Shown piece by piece: positions 19,720 through 28,688 of a DNA stretch of 64,000 nt. Each line of letters starts with the position of its first letter. Position 1 is the stretch's first letter. This DNA comes from Pinirhizobacter soli (GTDB lineage Bacteria; Pseudomonadota; Gammaproteobacteria; Xanthomonadales; Rhodanobacteraceae). The stretch covers positions 248,001 to 312,000 of the forward strand of contig NZ_JADZLQ010000003.1 of NCBI RefSeq assembly GCF_015905305.1. The letters are read 5' to 3'. A program made the translations under genes and the position numbers. The notes beneath the pieces are model-generated. The model made no database searches, was not told where the DNA came from, and was given only the letters and a program-made list of their open reading frames with translations.

Positions 19720-20802
19720 TTATAGCAGGGCGGCGACTTGGCCTTGTTCCACGTGGAACATCGTGGTCCGGGCCGTCTCAAGCGCCGATGGGACGTCCGT
19801 GCCGGTAATAAGCACCTGTACCTGATGCTGAAGAAGCTGCCCCACCACCCACTCTTGATGGGTGCGATCGAGCTCAGATGCAAGATCATCCAGGCAGATA
19901 ACCGGCCATTCGCCGCGGTTCGCTGCATAAAGCGCCGCCTGGGACAGTAGGGCGGCCATCGCTGTGAGCTTTTCCTGGCCACGGGACAAATGTTCCCGCA
20001 AAGGGGCGCCTTCGAAGTGGATCGACCAGTCCGCCCGGTGGCAACCCACCGTGGTGTGCCCCCGCCCAAGATCGCGCTCCCGGCGGCCCCGTAAGGCCAG
20101 ATCAAGGGTCAGGTCGTCAGGCCAGCCCCGGCGATATACCAGCTCCACGGCGCCCAGTTCCGGAAGCAGGGCCGCTGCATAGCGGGCCAAGTGGAGCCGA
20201 AGCTGCTCAAGATAGGATTTCCGATGGGCATCGATCGCTTGACCTGACTGAGCCAGTTCAGCCTCCCAGGGCTCCAGAAGACCGAAGTCCACCGACCCGC
20301 CTTGCCGCAGCAGGCTGTTCCGTTGCTTAAGTGCGCGCTGGTAGCGGCGCCAAGCCAACAGGAAATCGTGTTCCACGTGGAACACACCCCAGTCGAGGAA
20401 GCGGCGTCGCTCATCGGAGGGGCCGGCAATCAGGGCGTGGGATCCTGGTTCGAAACAGACAACGGCAGCGTGCTGTACGAGGGCGCCAAAACTGGACGCC
20501 GCGGCGCCGTCCACCCTTGCCGCCCATTTCCCACCCTCCTTGCCGAATCCGAGGCGATGACGGGCCCCGGATTCCAGTGAGACCTCGGCAAACACCGAAA
20601 ACCCCGTCGCACTACGGCTGATCAGGTTCTCCCGGCTTCCAGCTCGGAAGGAACCGGCGTGCGAAAGAAGGTAAGCCGCCTCCAGCACGCTGGTCTTGCC
20701 AGCACCATTGGCGCCAGTGAAAAGGTTCACACCAGGCGCGAGCGACAGTGAGACATCGGCCAACGATCGAAGGTTGGCGATACGCAGGGTATCGATCTTC
20801 AT
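19720..20802 (-). CDS. recF: DNA replication and repair protein RecF
   Basis: The 360-aa SMC-like ATPase starts MKIDTLRIANLRSLADVSLS with Walker A GANGAGKTS around residues 32-40. The signature region HLSRGQEKLTAMAALLSQA and Walker B ICLDDLASELD are in the C-terminal part. It helps load RecA at gaps. The gene body holds two perfect 16-bp parS palindromes (19745-19760 and 20369-20384). Start is ATG 20802; the frame is open to 20868 without similarity. Confidence 0.97.
   Translation of the reverse strand: MKIDTLRIANLRSLADVSLSLAPGVNLFTGANGAGKTSVLEAAYLLSHAGSFRAGSRENLISRSATGFSVFAEVSLESGARHRLGFGKEGGKWAARVDGAAASSFGALVQHAAVVCFEPGSHALIAGPSDERRRFLDWGVFHVEHDFLLAWRRYQRALKQRNSLLRQGGSVDFGLLEPWEAELAQSGQAIDAHRKSYLEQLRLHLARYAAALLPELGAVELVYRRGWPDDLTLDLALRGRRERDLGRGHTTVGCHRADWSIHFEGAPLREHLSRGQEKLTAMAALLSQAALYAANRGEWPVICLDDLASELDRTHQEWVVGQLLQHQVQVLITGTDVPSALETARTTMFHVEQGQVAALL
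19745..19760. promoter_or_regulatory. parS: parS centromere site 1
   Basis: Perfect 16-bp palindrome TGTTCCACGTGGAACA, identical to the parS consensus recognised by chromosomal ParB in gammaproteobacteria. It lies in the 3' end of recF. parA and parB are at 41088-42791. Confidence 0.93.
20369..20384. promoter_or_regulatory. parS: parS centromere site 2
   Basis: Second exact copy of TGTTCCACGTGGAACA, 624 bp from the first and also inside recF. Two perfect copies so close to the candidate origin make chance very unlikely. Confidence 0.93.
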
Positions 20803-20884
20803 CGCACCGCCCCCGCAACGAAAGACGCCGGGAGGTCGAAGGACCGTCCCGGCGTCGGCTTCCGGCAAGAGGCTGCCGGAGGTG

Positions 20885-21985
20885 TCACAGGCGCAGCGGC
20901 ATGATCACGTGACGGGCATCCTCGTTGCCCTCTTCCTGCAGCAAACAGCTCGATTGCGCATCGCGCAGGCTCAAACGCACGTTCTCGCCTCGCAGCGCAC
21001 CCAGGGCGTCGAGCAGATAGCCCACGTTGAAGCCGACGGCGAGATCCGACACGGATGTCTCGCATTCCACTTCCTCGACCGCTTCTTCCTGCTCGGGGTT
21101 GTGAGCCACGATGCGCAGCTTGCCGGGGCTCAGCTCCAGCTTCACGCCACGATATTTCTCGTTGGACAGGATCGCCGCACGCTGTAGGGCACTGCGCAGC
21201 ACCTCACGATCGATCGTGGCCGTCTTGTCGGCGCCGAGCGGGATCACCGCTTCGTAGTCCGGGAAACGGCCGTCAATCAGCTTGGAGGTAAACACCACAT
21301 CGCCGCGGCGGACGCGCAGGTGGTTCCGGCCGAATTCGATCTCTACCGAACCCTCGCCCGTCTCGAACAAACCCACCAGCTCATTCACGCCCTTGCGCGG
21401 GATGATGATCTGGCGGCGAGCGGCCACCGAGCTTTCCAGCTGGGTCTGCTTCAGCGCCAGGCGGTGGCCATCGGTGGCAACGCAACGCAGCGTGTGCTCC
21501 TGCAGATCCAGCAGCATGCCGTTCAAGTAATAACGGACGTCTTGGTTGGCCATGGCGAAGGACGTGCGGTCCATCAGGTCGCGCAGGACTTCCTCGGGAA
21601 GCGTGACCCGCTCCACCAGCTCGATTTCGTCGATGACCGGGAATTCGGTGCTGGGCAAGGTGGCCAGGGTGAAGCGGCTGCGTCCGGCATTCAGGGCGAC
21701 ACGCTCGCCGTTGAGTTTCACGTCGATCTTGGCGCCGTCGGGAAGGGCCCGGACGATGTCGAAGAGCTTGCGTGCCGGAATGGTCACTTCGCCTTCGTGG
21801 ACTCCGGTCGCCGGCGTGCTGGCGATCATTTCCACTTCCAGGTCCGTGCCGGTGAATGACACACGCTCGCCCGAGGCCTGGACCAGCAGGTTGGCGAGTA
21901 CCGGCAGGGTCTGCCGACGCTCAACTACTCCCACCACCTGTTGCAGGGGCTTTAGCAGAACTTCCCGTTGGATGCTGAATTGCAT
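20885..21985 (-). CDS. dnaN: DNA polymerase III subunit beta (sliding clamp)
   Basis: The 366-aa protein begins MQFSIQREVLLKPLQQVVGV and ends RHVIMPLRL, the typical clamp C-terminus. It forms a dimeric ring that tethers polymerase III to DNA. Segments such as LLDLQEHTLRCVATDGHRLA and IDGRFPDYEAVIP are conserved in DnaN. It lies between dnaA and recF as in most gammaproteobacteria, with an 82-bp gap to recF. Confidence 0.98.
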   Translation of the reverse strand: MQFSIQREVLLKPLQQVVGVVERRQTLPVLANLLVQASGERVSFTGTDLEVEMIASTPATGVHEGEVTIPARKLFDIVRALPDGAKIDVKLNGERVALNAGRSRFTLATLPSTEFPVIDEIELVERVTLPEEVLRDLMDRTSFAMANQDVRYYLNGMLLDLQEHTLRCVATDGHRLALKQTQLESSVAARRQIIIPRKGVNELVGLFETGEGSVEIEFGRNHLRVRRGDVVFTSKLIDGRFPDYEAVIPLGADKTATIDREVLRSALQRAAILSNEKYRGVKLELSPGKLRIVAHNPEQEEAVEEVECETSVSDLAVGFNVGYLLDALGALRGENVRLSLRDAQSSCLLQEEGNEDARHVIMPLRL

Positions 21986-22186
21986 GCGTCCCCTACTCCT
22001 GCTTTTTGTTTTTAAGATGTATTTAGTGGTGGTTGTAGGTGCTGTGCGTAACTTAAGAAGTCCGATAAATCATTTAAAATCAAAAACTTATCTTGGAGCT
22101 TCGGATGTATCGTTTGGTCTGCGGACTGTGCGCGACCTGTGGATAAGTCGGGCACCGGTAGTTACCCAACTATTATCCACACCTTG
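21986..22186. other. oriC: Candidate chromosomal replication origin (oriC)
   Basis: The 201-bp dnaA-dnaN gap has two perfect DnaA boxes (TTATCCACA) in opposite orientation: 22138-22146 on the minus strand and 22173-22181 on the plus strand. A distinctly AT-rich stretch (about 22000-22095, with runs such as CTTTTTGTTTTTAAGATG and AAATCATTTAAAATC) could be the unwinding element. Gene direction diverges around dnaA (gyrB side leftward, rpmH side rightward). The rpmH-dnaA gap shows no DnaA box, so this gap is preferred. Confidence 0.75.
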
Positions 22187-23533
22187 TCAGCCCGTTAATA
22201 TACGGATCAGCTGTTCCCAATCCTGGCGCATGCGAACGTCCTTTTCGCAGAAACCGCGAATGGTGCGGCAGGCATGCAGCACCGTGGTGTGGTCACGCCC
22301 GCCAAAAGCCTCGCCAATCTCCGGCAGGCTGTGCTCGGTCAATTCCTTCGACAGTGCCATGGCCATCTGCCGCGGCCTTGCCAGCGAACGCACGCGGCGC
22401 TTGGACAAGAGGTCGGACAGCCGTACCTGGTAGTAGTCGGCCACCGTCTTCTGGATGTTCGGCACAGTCACGGCCTGCGCATGCGTGTTGAGGAGATCAC
22501 GCAGGGTTTCCTCGGCGAAATCGGTGGTGATCGGCTTGCCGTAGAAGTTCGCCCGGGCGGCCAGCGTGTTGAGCGCGCCTTCCAGGTCGCGCACGTTGGA
22601 GCGGATCCGGCGAGCCAGCAGCATGGCCACATCTTCGGACACGGCCATGCCCTTGTCGTGCGATTTGGACAACAAGATGGCCGCGCGCGTTTCGAAATCG
22701 GGCGGCTCGATCGCCACCGACAAACCCCAGCCCAACCTCGATTTCAGGCGTGGTTCGAGCTTGTCCAGCTCCTTCGGGTAGCGGTCGCAGGTCAGGATGA
22801 TCTGCTGCTTGGCTTCGAACAGCGCGTTGAACGTATGGAAGAATTCTTCCTGCGTGGTGTCCTTGCCGGCGAAGAACTGGATGTCGTCGATCAGCAGGGC
22901 ATCGACCGAGCGGAAGCGCCGCTTGAACTCATCCATGCTCTTCGTTTGCAGGGCCCGCACCATGCCGCTGACAAACTGCTCCGAACGCAGGTAAAGCACC
23001 CGCGTACCGGGGTTGTTGGCCACGATCAGGTTGCCTGCCGCATGCATCAAGTGCGTCTTGCCCAGGCCCGTGCCGCCATACAGCAGCAGCGGGTTGTAGG
23101 CCCGGCCCGGGTTCATCGCCACCTGCATCGCCGCGGCCTTGCCCAACTGGTTCGATTTGCCTTCCACGAAGGTCTCGAACGTGTAGTGCGGGTCGAGATT
23201 GTGCGCGTATTCGGGCTCAACCGGCAGGGAAGGCTCGGAGGGGCGGGTGGCGCTTGGCATCGACGAGGCCGGGCGCGGCGGGGCGGCGCGTGGTGCGCTC
23301 GAACCCACCTCCAGGCGCACGGGGATCTCCCGGCCGGCCAGGTGATCCACCACACCACGAATGGTGGGCAGGTATTGCTCGCGTACGGCGTCCAGGGTGT
23401 ACGGATTGGGCGCAAAAAGATGCAATCCGTTGATATCTTCGCGGGCCTGCAAGGGCATCAGCCAGGTATGCAGATCCTCGGCGCTCAATTCGCCTTCCAG
23501 ACGCTCAAGGCAGCGCCGCCAAAGTTCACTCAT
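22187..23533 (-). CDS. dnaA: Chromosomal replication initiator DnaA
   Basis: The 448-aa protein has the four DnaA domains: N-terminal DnaB-interaction domain ([20 protein letters not shown]), a short Pro/Ala/Ser-rich linker, the AAA+ domain with Walker [11 protein letters not shown] and Walker [10 protein letters not shown], and the C-terminal DNA-binding domain with the signature [15 protein letters not shown]. It binds the DnaA boxes in the adjacent gap. Start ATG 23533. Confidence 0.98.
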   Translation of the reverse strand: MSELWRRCLERLEGELSAEDLHTWLMPLQAREDINGLHLFAPNPYTLDAVREQYLPTIRGVVDHLAGREIPVRLEVGSSAPRAAPPRPASSMPSATRPSEPSLPVEPEYAHNLDPHYTFETFVEGKSNQLGKAAAMQVAMNPGRAYNPLLLYGGTGLGKTHLMHAAGNLIVANNPGTRVLYLRSEQFVSGMVRALQTKSMDEFKRRFRSVDALLIDDIQFFAGKDTTQEEFFHTFNALFEAKQQIILTCDRYPKELDKLEPRLKSRLGWGLSVAIEPPDFETRAAILLSKSHDKGMAVSEDVAMLLARRIRSNVRDLEGALNTLAARANFYGKPITTDFAEETLRDLLNTHAQAVTVPNIQKTVADYYQVRLSDLLSKRRVRSLARPRQMAMALSKELTEHSLPEIGEAFGGRDHTTVLHACRTIRGFCEKDVRMRQDWEQLIRILTG

Positions 23534-23711
23534 CGGGGTATCGGTCTAGGCTCGTCTCCCGCGGGACGCGGGAAGGACAGTGGAGTCTATCAGCAAGGGG
23601 CCACCCCCCCCGGGCGCCATCCGGCCAGCGGCCACACCCATGTGTTTGACAGGACGCCAAAAACTTTCCATACTCTCCAACCTTTTTTCATCCAGACACA
23701 CGGACTTCGCC

Positions 23712-23846
23712 ATGAAGCGGACTTTTCAGCCCAGCGTCCTCAAGCGCGCCCGTACCCACGGTTTTCGTGCCCGCATGGCCACAGCCGACGGTCGCAAGAT
23801 CCTCAGCGCCCGCCGCGCCAAGGGTCGCAAGCGCCTGATCCCGTAG
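23712..23846 (+). CDS. rpmH: 50S ribosomal protein L34
   Basis: Canonical 44-aa L34: [20 protein letters not shown] and an Arg/Lys-rich tail ending GRKRLIP. It is transcribed away from dnaA and begins the rpmH-rnpA-yidC-mnmE cluster. The longer open frame upstream is not coding. Confidence 0.98.
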   Translation: MKRTFQPSVLKRARTHGFRARMATADGRKILSARRAKGRKRLIP

Positions 23847-23856
23847 TAGCCCGCTG

Positions 23857-24243
23857 ATGGCTGCAGCTGCCGGCATGCCGCGCCAGGCGCGGCTACGGCG
23901 CGCCGCCGACTTCGACGCGCTTCGCCAGGCCAGCAGCGGTCGCTTAAGCGGCCGCTGTTTTGTTTTGCGCTATGGAAACAACGAGGTTGGCAACGCCCGC
24001 ATGGGCCTGGCCATTTCCAAGCGTGTTTCCAAGCGTGCGGTTGACCGCAACCGCCTGAAGCGCCTGGCGCGTGAGTCGTTTCGCCGCGCCCTCCCCGGCT
24101 TGCCCCCGGTTGATATCGTCGTGACCGCCCGCACTATCGCGCTGGAGTGTTCGGGCGCGGAGCTCCTTGCCGAGCTTGATGAGCTCTTTGCCCGGGTGCG
24201 GCCGTTGAAGGCGGCGCTGCCTCCCGGCACAATCGCGAGCTGA
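23857..24243 (+). CDS. rnpA: Ribonuclease P protein component
   Basis: The 128-aa basic protein has the RNase P signature RNRLKRLARESFR within KRAVDRNRLKRLARE, preceded by GLAISKRVSKRA. It assists the catalytic RNA in tRNA 5' processing. It starts 10 bp after rpmH. Start could be ATG 23857 or the internal ATG seven codons later (MPRQARLRRAADFDA), which fits the usual RnpA N-terminus better. Confidence 0.95.
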   Translation: MAAAAGMPRQARLRRAADFDALRQASSGRLSGRCFVLRYGNNEVGNARMGLAISKRVSKRAVDRNRLKRLARESFRRALPGLPPVDIVVTARTIALECSGAELLAELDELFARVRPLKAALPPGTIAS

Positions 24244-24304
24244 TCTTCTTTTCTTCCTTCGTCCCGCGACCGTGCCCGTCGCGCCACCGGACACGTCCAA
24301 GCTA

Positions 24305-26017
24305 ATGAATCAATCGCGGCTGTTCCTTTTCCTGGCGCTCATCGCCGTCTCCTACCTGCTGATGGAAGCCTGGCAGAAGGATTACGCCCCGCCGCCGCCC
24401 GTGGCTGTGCCCACGGCTACCGCAGCCTCCGACGGTGGCGTGCCCGCCGCCTCCGGCAGCAGCGCCGAAGCCGTGCCGGCCGCCGCCAATGCGGCGAATG
24501 TCGACAAGGCCAATGCGCCGGCAGCTCCCGCTGCGGAACTGGTCACCGTCACCACCGACGTGCTCCGCCTGACCATCGATACCCGTGGCGGAAGCCTGGT
24601 ACGCGCCGAGCTCCTGGCCTACCCGGATTCGCCGGTCACCAAGAACAACCCCGCGCCGCCGCCGGTGCGCCTGCTCAACGATTCCACCGACCACTACTTC
24701 GCCGCACAGGATGGCTTGGTCAGCACCAACGGTGCCGCCCCCGACCATCGCGCGCTGTTCCATGCCGAGCAGACCAACTACACCCTGGCCGATGGGCAGA
24801 ACCAGGTGGGCGTCAACCTCACCTGGACGGGCGACAACGGCCTTAAGGTGACCAAGAGCTACACCTTCACCCGCGGCAGCTACGTCATCGGTTTCGACCA
24901 GCACATCGAAAACGGCGGCAGCAGCGCCTGGACCGGCAACGCCTACCAGCAGCTGCAGCGCGTGGACCAGCCCAAGCCTGCCGGCTGGTGGACGTCCTAC
25001 ACCGATCCGTCCTCGCACAGCTTCTTCGGCGCCGCCTGGTACAGCACCGACGAAAAATACGAGTCGATGCCGTTCGCCGAGTTCATCAAGAAGCCTCTGG
25101 ACCGCCCGATCACCGGTGGCTGGAGCGCGATGATCCAGCATTACTTCTTCGTTGGCTGGATTCCGCCGGCGACCGACGCGGTTGCGTATTCCACCAAGGT
25201 GCTCGATCCGGACACCGCGCAGCCGCGGTATCTGATCCGCGCCTTTGGCCCGGCCATCACCGTGGCACCGGGACAGGCGCACGACAGCAACGCGCGCCTG
25301 TACATCGGTCCGAAGCTGCAGGGTACGTTGAACGCCATCGCGCCGGGCCTTGAGCTTTCCACCAACTACGGCTGGCTCACCGCAATCTCCCAGCCGTTGC
25401 ATTGGGCGCTGTCGAAGCTGCATTCGATCTCCGGCAACTGGGGCGTGGCGATCATCCTGCTGGTGCTGTTGCTCAAGGCCGCGCTGTACAAGCTCACCGA
25501 TGCGCAGTTCCGCTCCGGCGCACGCATGCGCAAACTGCAGCCGCGCGTGGCGGCGCTGAAGGAACGCTACGGCGACGACAAGGCCAAGATGCAGCAGGCC
25601 ATGCTGGAGCTGTACAAGAAGGAGAAGGTCAACCCGATGTCCGGTTGCCTGCCGATCCTGATCACCTTCCCGGTGTTCATCGGCCTGTACCGCGTGCTGA
25701 TGGAAAGCGTGGAACTGCGCCATGCGCCGTTCTTCGGCTGGATCCACGACCTTTCCTCGCCCGACCCGCTGTTCATCCTGCCGGCGATCTACGTGTTGAT
25801 CACCATGGCCACGCAGTGGCTGACACCAGCGGTGGGCATGGATCCGGCGCAGGCGAAGATGATGAAGGTGATGCCGCTGATCTTCGCGGTGGTCTTCGCC
25901 TTCTTCCCGGCGGGCCTGGTGTTGTACTGGATCATCAACGGTGCCACCAGCCTTCTGCAGCAGTACCTCATCACGCGCAGCGTCGACCGCGCGGATACAA
26001 AACTGAAAACGGCTTGA
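24305..26017 (+). CDS. yidC: Membrane protein insertase YidC
   Basis: The 570-aa inner-membrane protein starts MNQSRLFLFLALIAVSYLLM, has a Pro/Ala-rich linker, a large periplasmic P1 domain and the conserved five-helix C-terminal insertase core (SGNWGVAIILLVLLLKAALY, MSGCLPILITFPVFIGLYRV, VVFAFFPAGLVLYWIINGAT). It inserts membrane proteins with or without Sec. ATG 24305 is preferred over GTG 24272 because the first helix begins there. Only 61 bp separate it from rnpA, so the usual yidD gene is absent here. Confidence 0.97.
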   Translation: MNQSRLFLFLALIAVSYLLMEAWQKDYAPPPPVAVPTATAASDGGVPAASGSSAEAVPAAANAANVDKANAPAAPAAELVTVTTDVLRLTIDTRGGSLVRAELLAYPDSPVTKNNPAPPPVRLLNDSTDHYFAAQDGLVSTNGAAPDHRALFHAEQTNYTLADGQNQVGVNLTWTGDNGLKVTKSYTFTRGSYVIGFDQHIENGGSSAWTGNAYQQLQRVDQPKPAGWWTSYTDPSSHSFFGAAWYSTDEKYESMPFAEFIKKPLDRPITGGWSAMIQHYFFVGWIPPATDAVAYSTKVLDPDTAQPRYLIRAFGPAITVAPGQAHDSNARLYIGPKLQGTLNAIAPGLELSTNYGWLTAISQPLHWALSKLHSISGNWGVAIILLVLLLKAALYKLTDAQFRSGARMRKLQPRVAALKERYGDDKAKMQQAMLELYKKEKVNPMSGCLPILITFPVFIGLYRVLMESVELRHAPFFGWIHDLSSPDPLFILPAIYVLITMATQWLTPAVGMDPAQAKMMKVMPLIFAVVFAFFPAGLVLYWIINGATSLLQQYLITRSVDRADTKLKTA

Positions 26018-26025
26018 GGAAAAAC

Positions 26026-26053
26026 GCGGGGCGCATCGAAGGATGCGCCCCGC
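26026..26053 (+). terminator. 12-bp GC hairpin between yidC and mnmE
   Basis: Perfect inverted repeat GCGGGGCGCATC (26026-26037) and GATGCGCCCCGC (26042-26053) with GAAG loop. It begins 8 bp after the yidC stop and ends 7 bp before the mnmE start. There is no T-run, so it may act as an attenuator, processing site or RNA-stability element rather than a full terminator. Confidence 0.5.
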
Positions 26054-26060
26054 TCCGCTT

Positions 26061-27386
26061 ATGGACCACGATAACGACACCATCGCCGCGATCGCCACCG
26101 CCGCAGGTATGGCGGGTGTAGGCGTCGTTCGCGTGTCGGGGCCCCTGGCGCCTGCCATTGCCCACTCATTGCTGGGCCGCGCACCGCGCGCGCGCCATGC
26201 CCACCTGAGTGTCTTCCGTGACACGACGGGCGAAACCATCGACCACGGCTTGTTGCTGTACTTCCCCGCGCCCGCCAGTTACACCGGCGAAGACGTGCTG
26301 GAACTGCAGGGCCACGGCAGCATGGTGTTGCTCGATGAACTCCTGCGCCATGTATGCACGCTTGGCGCGCGCCTGGCACGCGCCGGCGAGTTCACCGAGC
26401 GGGCGTTCCTCAACGGCAAGCTGGACCTCGCGCAGGCCGAAGCCGTGGCCGACCTGATCGCCGCACGATCGCGCGCAGGCGCGCACGCGGCGATGCGTTC
26501 GATGGAAGGCGTGTTTTCGCGCAAGGTCGAAGCCGTGCAGGAACAGCTGATCCATCTGCGTGTCCACGTGGAAGCAGCCATCGATTTCCCCGAAGAGGAA
26601 ATCGACTTTCTGGCCGATCCCGTGATCCAGCGGCAACTCGATGCCTTGCGTGCGTCGCTTGATGATCTGCTCATCGAAACGCGTCGTGGCGTGCGTCTGA
26701 ACGATGGCCTTAGCGTTGCCATCGTTGGCCGCCCGAACGTGGGCAAGTCCAGTTTGCTCAACGCCCTGGCCGGGCGCGAGCGCGCCATCGTCACCGACAT
26801 CGCAGGCACCACGCGCGACATCGTGCACGAGCTGGTGAGCCTTGATGGCATGGTGATCGAACTGGCGGACACGGCAGGCTTGCGCGACACCGACGACGTG
26901 GTGGAGCGCGAAGGCGTGAGGCGCGCGAATGATGCCCTGCGCAAGGCAGATGTGGCGCTGCTGGTGACGACGGCGTCGAGCGTCGAAGACGACATGGCGC
27001 TACTGGATGATGTCCCGGAGGACATTGCCCGCCTTGTGATATTGAACAAGCAGGACGTTGATCCTGCTTCGAGCGATGGAAAAGATCGCATCGCGTTGTC
27101 AGCGCTTACGGGTGAAGGCGTGAACGCGCTCCGCGCCCGCTTGCGCGAGTTGGCCGGTTTCCGACAAGGGGATGGAAACTTCAGTGCCCGTCGGCGTCAT
27201 GTCCTGGCGCTGGAGGCGACCGCCGCACAACTTGTGCATGCCGACGAAGCGCTCGCCGCACGTGCCGGTGAACTGGCCGCCGAATCGTTGCGCACTGCGC
27301 AGGCGAGCCTTGGAGAGATTACCGGCAGCCACACAGCTGACGATTTGCTGGGCAGCATTTTCGGGTCGTTCTGCATCGGCAAGTAG
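26061..27386 (+). CDS. mnmE: tRNA modification GTPase MnmE (TrmE)
   Basis: The 441-aa protein has the N-terminal tetrahydrofolate-binding domain (DTIAAIATAAGMAGVGVVRV), a helical domain and the inserted GTPase with G1 GRPNVGKSS, G2/switch TDIAGTTRD, G3 DTAGLR and G4 NKQD, ending in the invariant FCIGK. With MnmG it modifies wobble uridines of tRNAs; mnmG is not in the window. Start ATG 26061 is chosen because MDHDNDTIAAIAT is the conserved N-terminus. Confidence 0.97.
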   Translation: MDHDNDTIAAIATAAGMAGVGVVRVSGPLAPAIAHSLLGRAPRARHAHLSVFRDTTGETIDHGLLLYFPAPASYTGEDVLELQGHGSMVLLDELLRHVCTLGARLARAGEFTERAFLNGKLDLAQAEAVADLIAARSRAGAHAAMRSMEGVFSRKVEAVQEQLIHLRVHVEAAIDFPEEEIDFLADPVIQRQLDALRASLDDLLIETRRGVRLNDGLSVAIVGRPNVGKSSLLNALAGRERAIVTDIAGTTRDIVHELVSLDGMVIELADTAGLRDTDDVVEREGVRRANDALRKADVALLVTTASSVEDDMALLDDVPEDIARLVILNKQDVDPASSDGKDRIALSALTGEGVNALRARLRELAGFRQGDGNFSARRRHVLALEATAAQLVHADEALAARAGELAAESLRTAQASLGEITGSHTADDLLGSIFGSFCIGK

Positions 27387-27425
27387 CGGGCTAAGATAGC
27401 TATCTCGCTCCCATAAGGAATGGAC

Positions 27426-28358
27426 ATGCGCTACCTCATCCTCGGTGCCGGCGCCCTCGGCGGCTTTTTTGGCGGTCGCATGCTCGAAGCCGGCCTGGAC
27501 ACTACGTTCCTGGTACGTGAACACCGTGCCGCGGCGTTGGCCAGGCGGGGTTTGCGCGTTACCAGCCCCAAAGGCGATATCCTGGTCGACAAGCCGCCCC
27601 TGGTGCAGGCCGATGGCCTGAAGGCGGAGTACGACGCGATCATACTCAGCTGCAAGGCCTATGACCTGGCCAGCGCGATGGAGGCGATCGCGCCTGCGGT
27701 AAGTGTAGACACGGCGATCATTCCACTGTTGAACGGCATGGATCATATCGAACGGCTGCAGCATCGCTTCGACGTCCGCAACGTGCTGGGTGGGCTAAGC
27801 GTGATCTCGGCGAGCCTGGATGCCGAGGGCGATGTGCGTCACCACAATGATCTGGATCTGCTGAGTTTCGGCGAGCTCGATGGCTCCCACAGTGCGCGCG
27901 TGGGTGCCATCCAGAGCGACCTGTCAAAGACACGCTTCACCGTTCAGGTGCCCGACGACATCCAGCTGGCGATGTGGGAGAAGTGGTGCTTCATCGCTTC
28001 GCTCGCGGGCATCAACTGCCTGATGCGTGCGTCCGTCGGCGAGGTCGTCGATGCCGGCGGCGTGTCGCTCGCGCTGAAGCTCTATGACGAGTGCGCGGCG
28101 GTGGCCGCGTGGCAAGGTTTCGCCCCGCGTGCTGAAGTACGGCAGCGTGCAGGCGCCGCGCTTACCGCCAAAGACTCACCGTTGACGGCTTCGATGCTCA
28201 GGGACATCCAGCGCGGATCGTCCACCGAGGGCGAGCACATCCTGGGCAGTCTTCTCAGGCGCGCGACGTCGGCGAACATTGACGCGCCGACACTGGAAGC
28301 GGCAACGGTGCATCTTCGCGCCTACGAAAATTCCCGCGCAAACACCACGCAAGGCTAA
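27426..28358 (+). CDS. 2-dehydropantoate 2-reductase family protein
   Basis: The 310-aa NADPH-dependent oxidoreductase has the Rossmann motif LGAGALGGFFGGRML at the N-terminus, a catalytic lysine region CKAYDLASAM, and the C-terminal ApbA domain with KWCFIASLAGINCLMR. PanE converts ketopantoate to pantoate for CoA synthesis; paralogues with other 2-oxoacid substrates are common, so panE itself is not asserted. Start ATG 27426 has AAGGA six nt upstream; ATG 27420 is an alternative. Confidence 0.88.
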   Translation: MRYLILGAGALGGFFGGRMLEAGLDTTFLVREHRAAALARRGLRVTSPKGDILVDKPPLVQADGLKAEYDAIILSCKAYDLASAMEAIAPAVSVDTAIIPLLNGMDHIERLQHRFDVRNVLGGLSVISASLDAEGDVRHHNDLDLLSFGELDGSHSARVGAIQSDLSKTRFTVQVPDDIQLAMWEKWCFIASLAGINCLMRASVGEVVDAGGVSLALKLYDECAAVAAWQGFAPRAEVRQRAGAALTAKDSPLTASMLRDIQRGSSTEGEHILGSLLRRATSANIDAPTLEAATVHLRAYENSRANTTQG

Positions 28359-28423
28359 GCCGGGCACGGAGCGCGACGACAGGTGCACACACGCAGACTC
28401 GAGCCTCCGCGCGAGTGTGTGCC

Positions 28424-28672
28424 ATGAACCCGTTATTCCTGTCCGTTGCCCTGTCCACGCTCGCCGCTGACACGGGAAGCATCACCTTTCGGGGCGCCGT
28501 CGTCGCTCCAACCTGTTCGTACCATCACGTTGAAGGCCCCCATGTCGTCGACGCGGGGGATTGCTACCAGGGCACAAGGCCCATGGTGACCGAACCCGCA
28601 ACGCAGCCGGACCCGGCCACGATGGAACTGTTGGGCACGAACATCCCCACCTGGCGCCTTACCTATCTCTAG
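28424..28672 (+). CDS. Small secreted protein with fimbrial-like start
   Basis: An 82-aa product with a short signal-like N-terminus (MNPLFLSVALSTLAA) and a segment GSITFRGAVVAPTCSY that resembles the first beta strand and cysteine of type 1 pilins. A second cysteine follows (DAGDCYQG). It is far shorter than a pilin (~150-180 aa) and no usher or chaperone is nearby. It could be a degraded pilin or a small periplasmic protein. Convergent with the sulfatase gene. Confidence 0.5.
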   Translation: MNPLFLSVALSTLAADTGSITFRGAVVAPTCSYHHVEGPHVVDAGDCYQGTRPMVTEPATQPDPATMELLGTNIPTWRLTYL

Positions 28673-28688
28673 ACACCAGGCCAGCGGA

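Noticed and set aside
24302-26239. 645-aa open frame antisense to yidC
   Set aside because: Shadow frame opposite a complete yidC; Arg/Gly/His-rich with no fold signature.
26560-26576. CACGTG-centred sequence in mnmE resembling parS
   Set aside because: Only the central CACGTG and a few flanking bases match; about half of the outer positions differ from TGTTCCACGTGGAACA.
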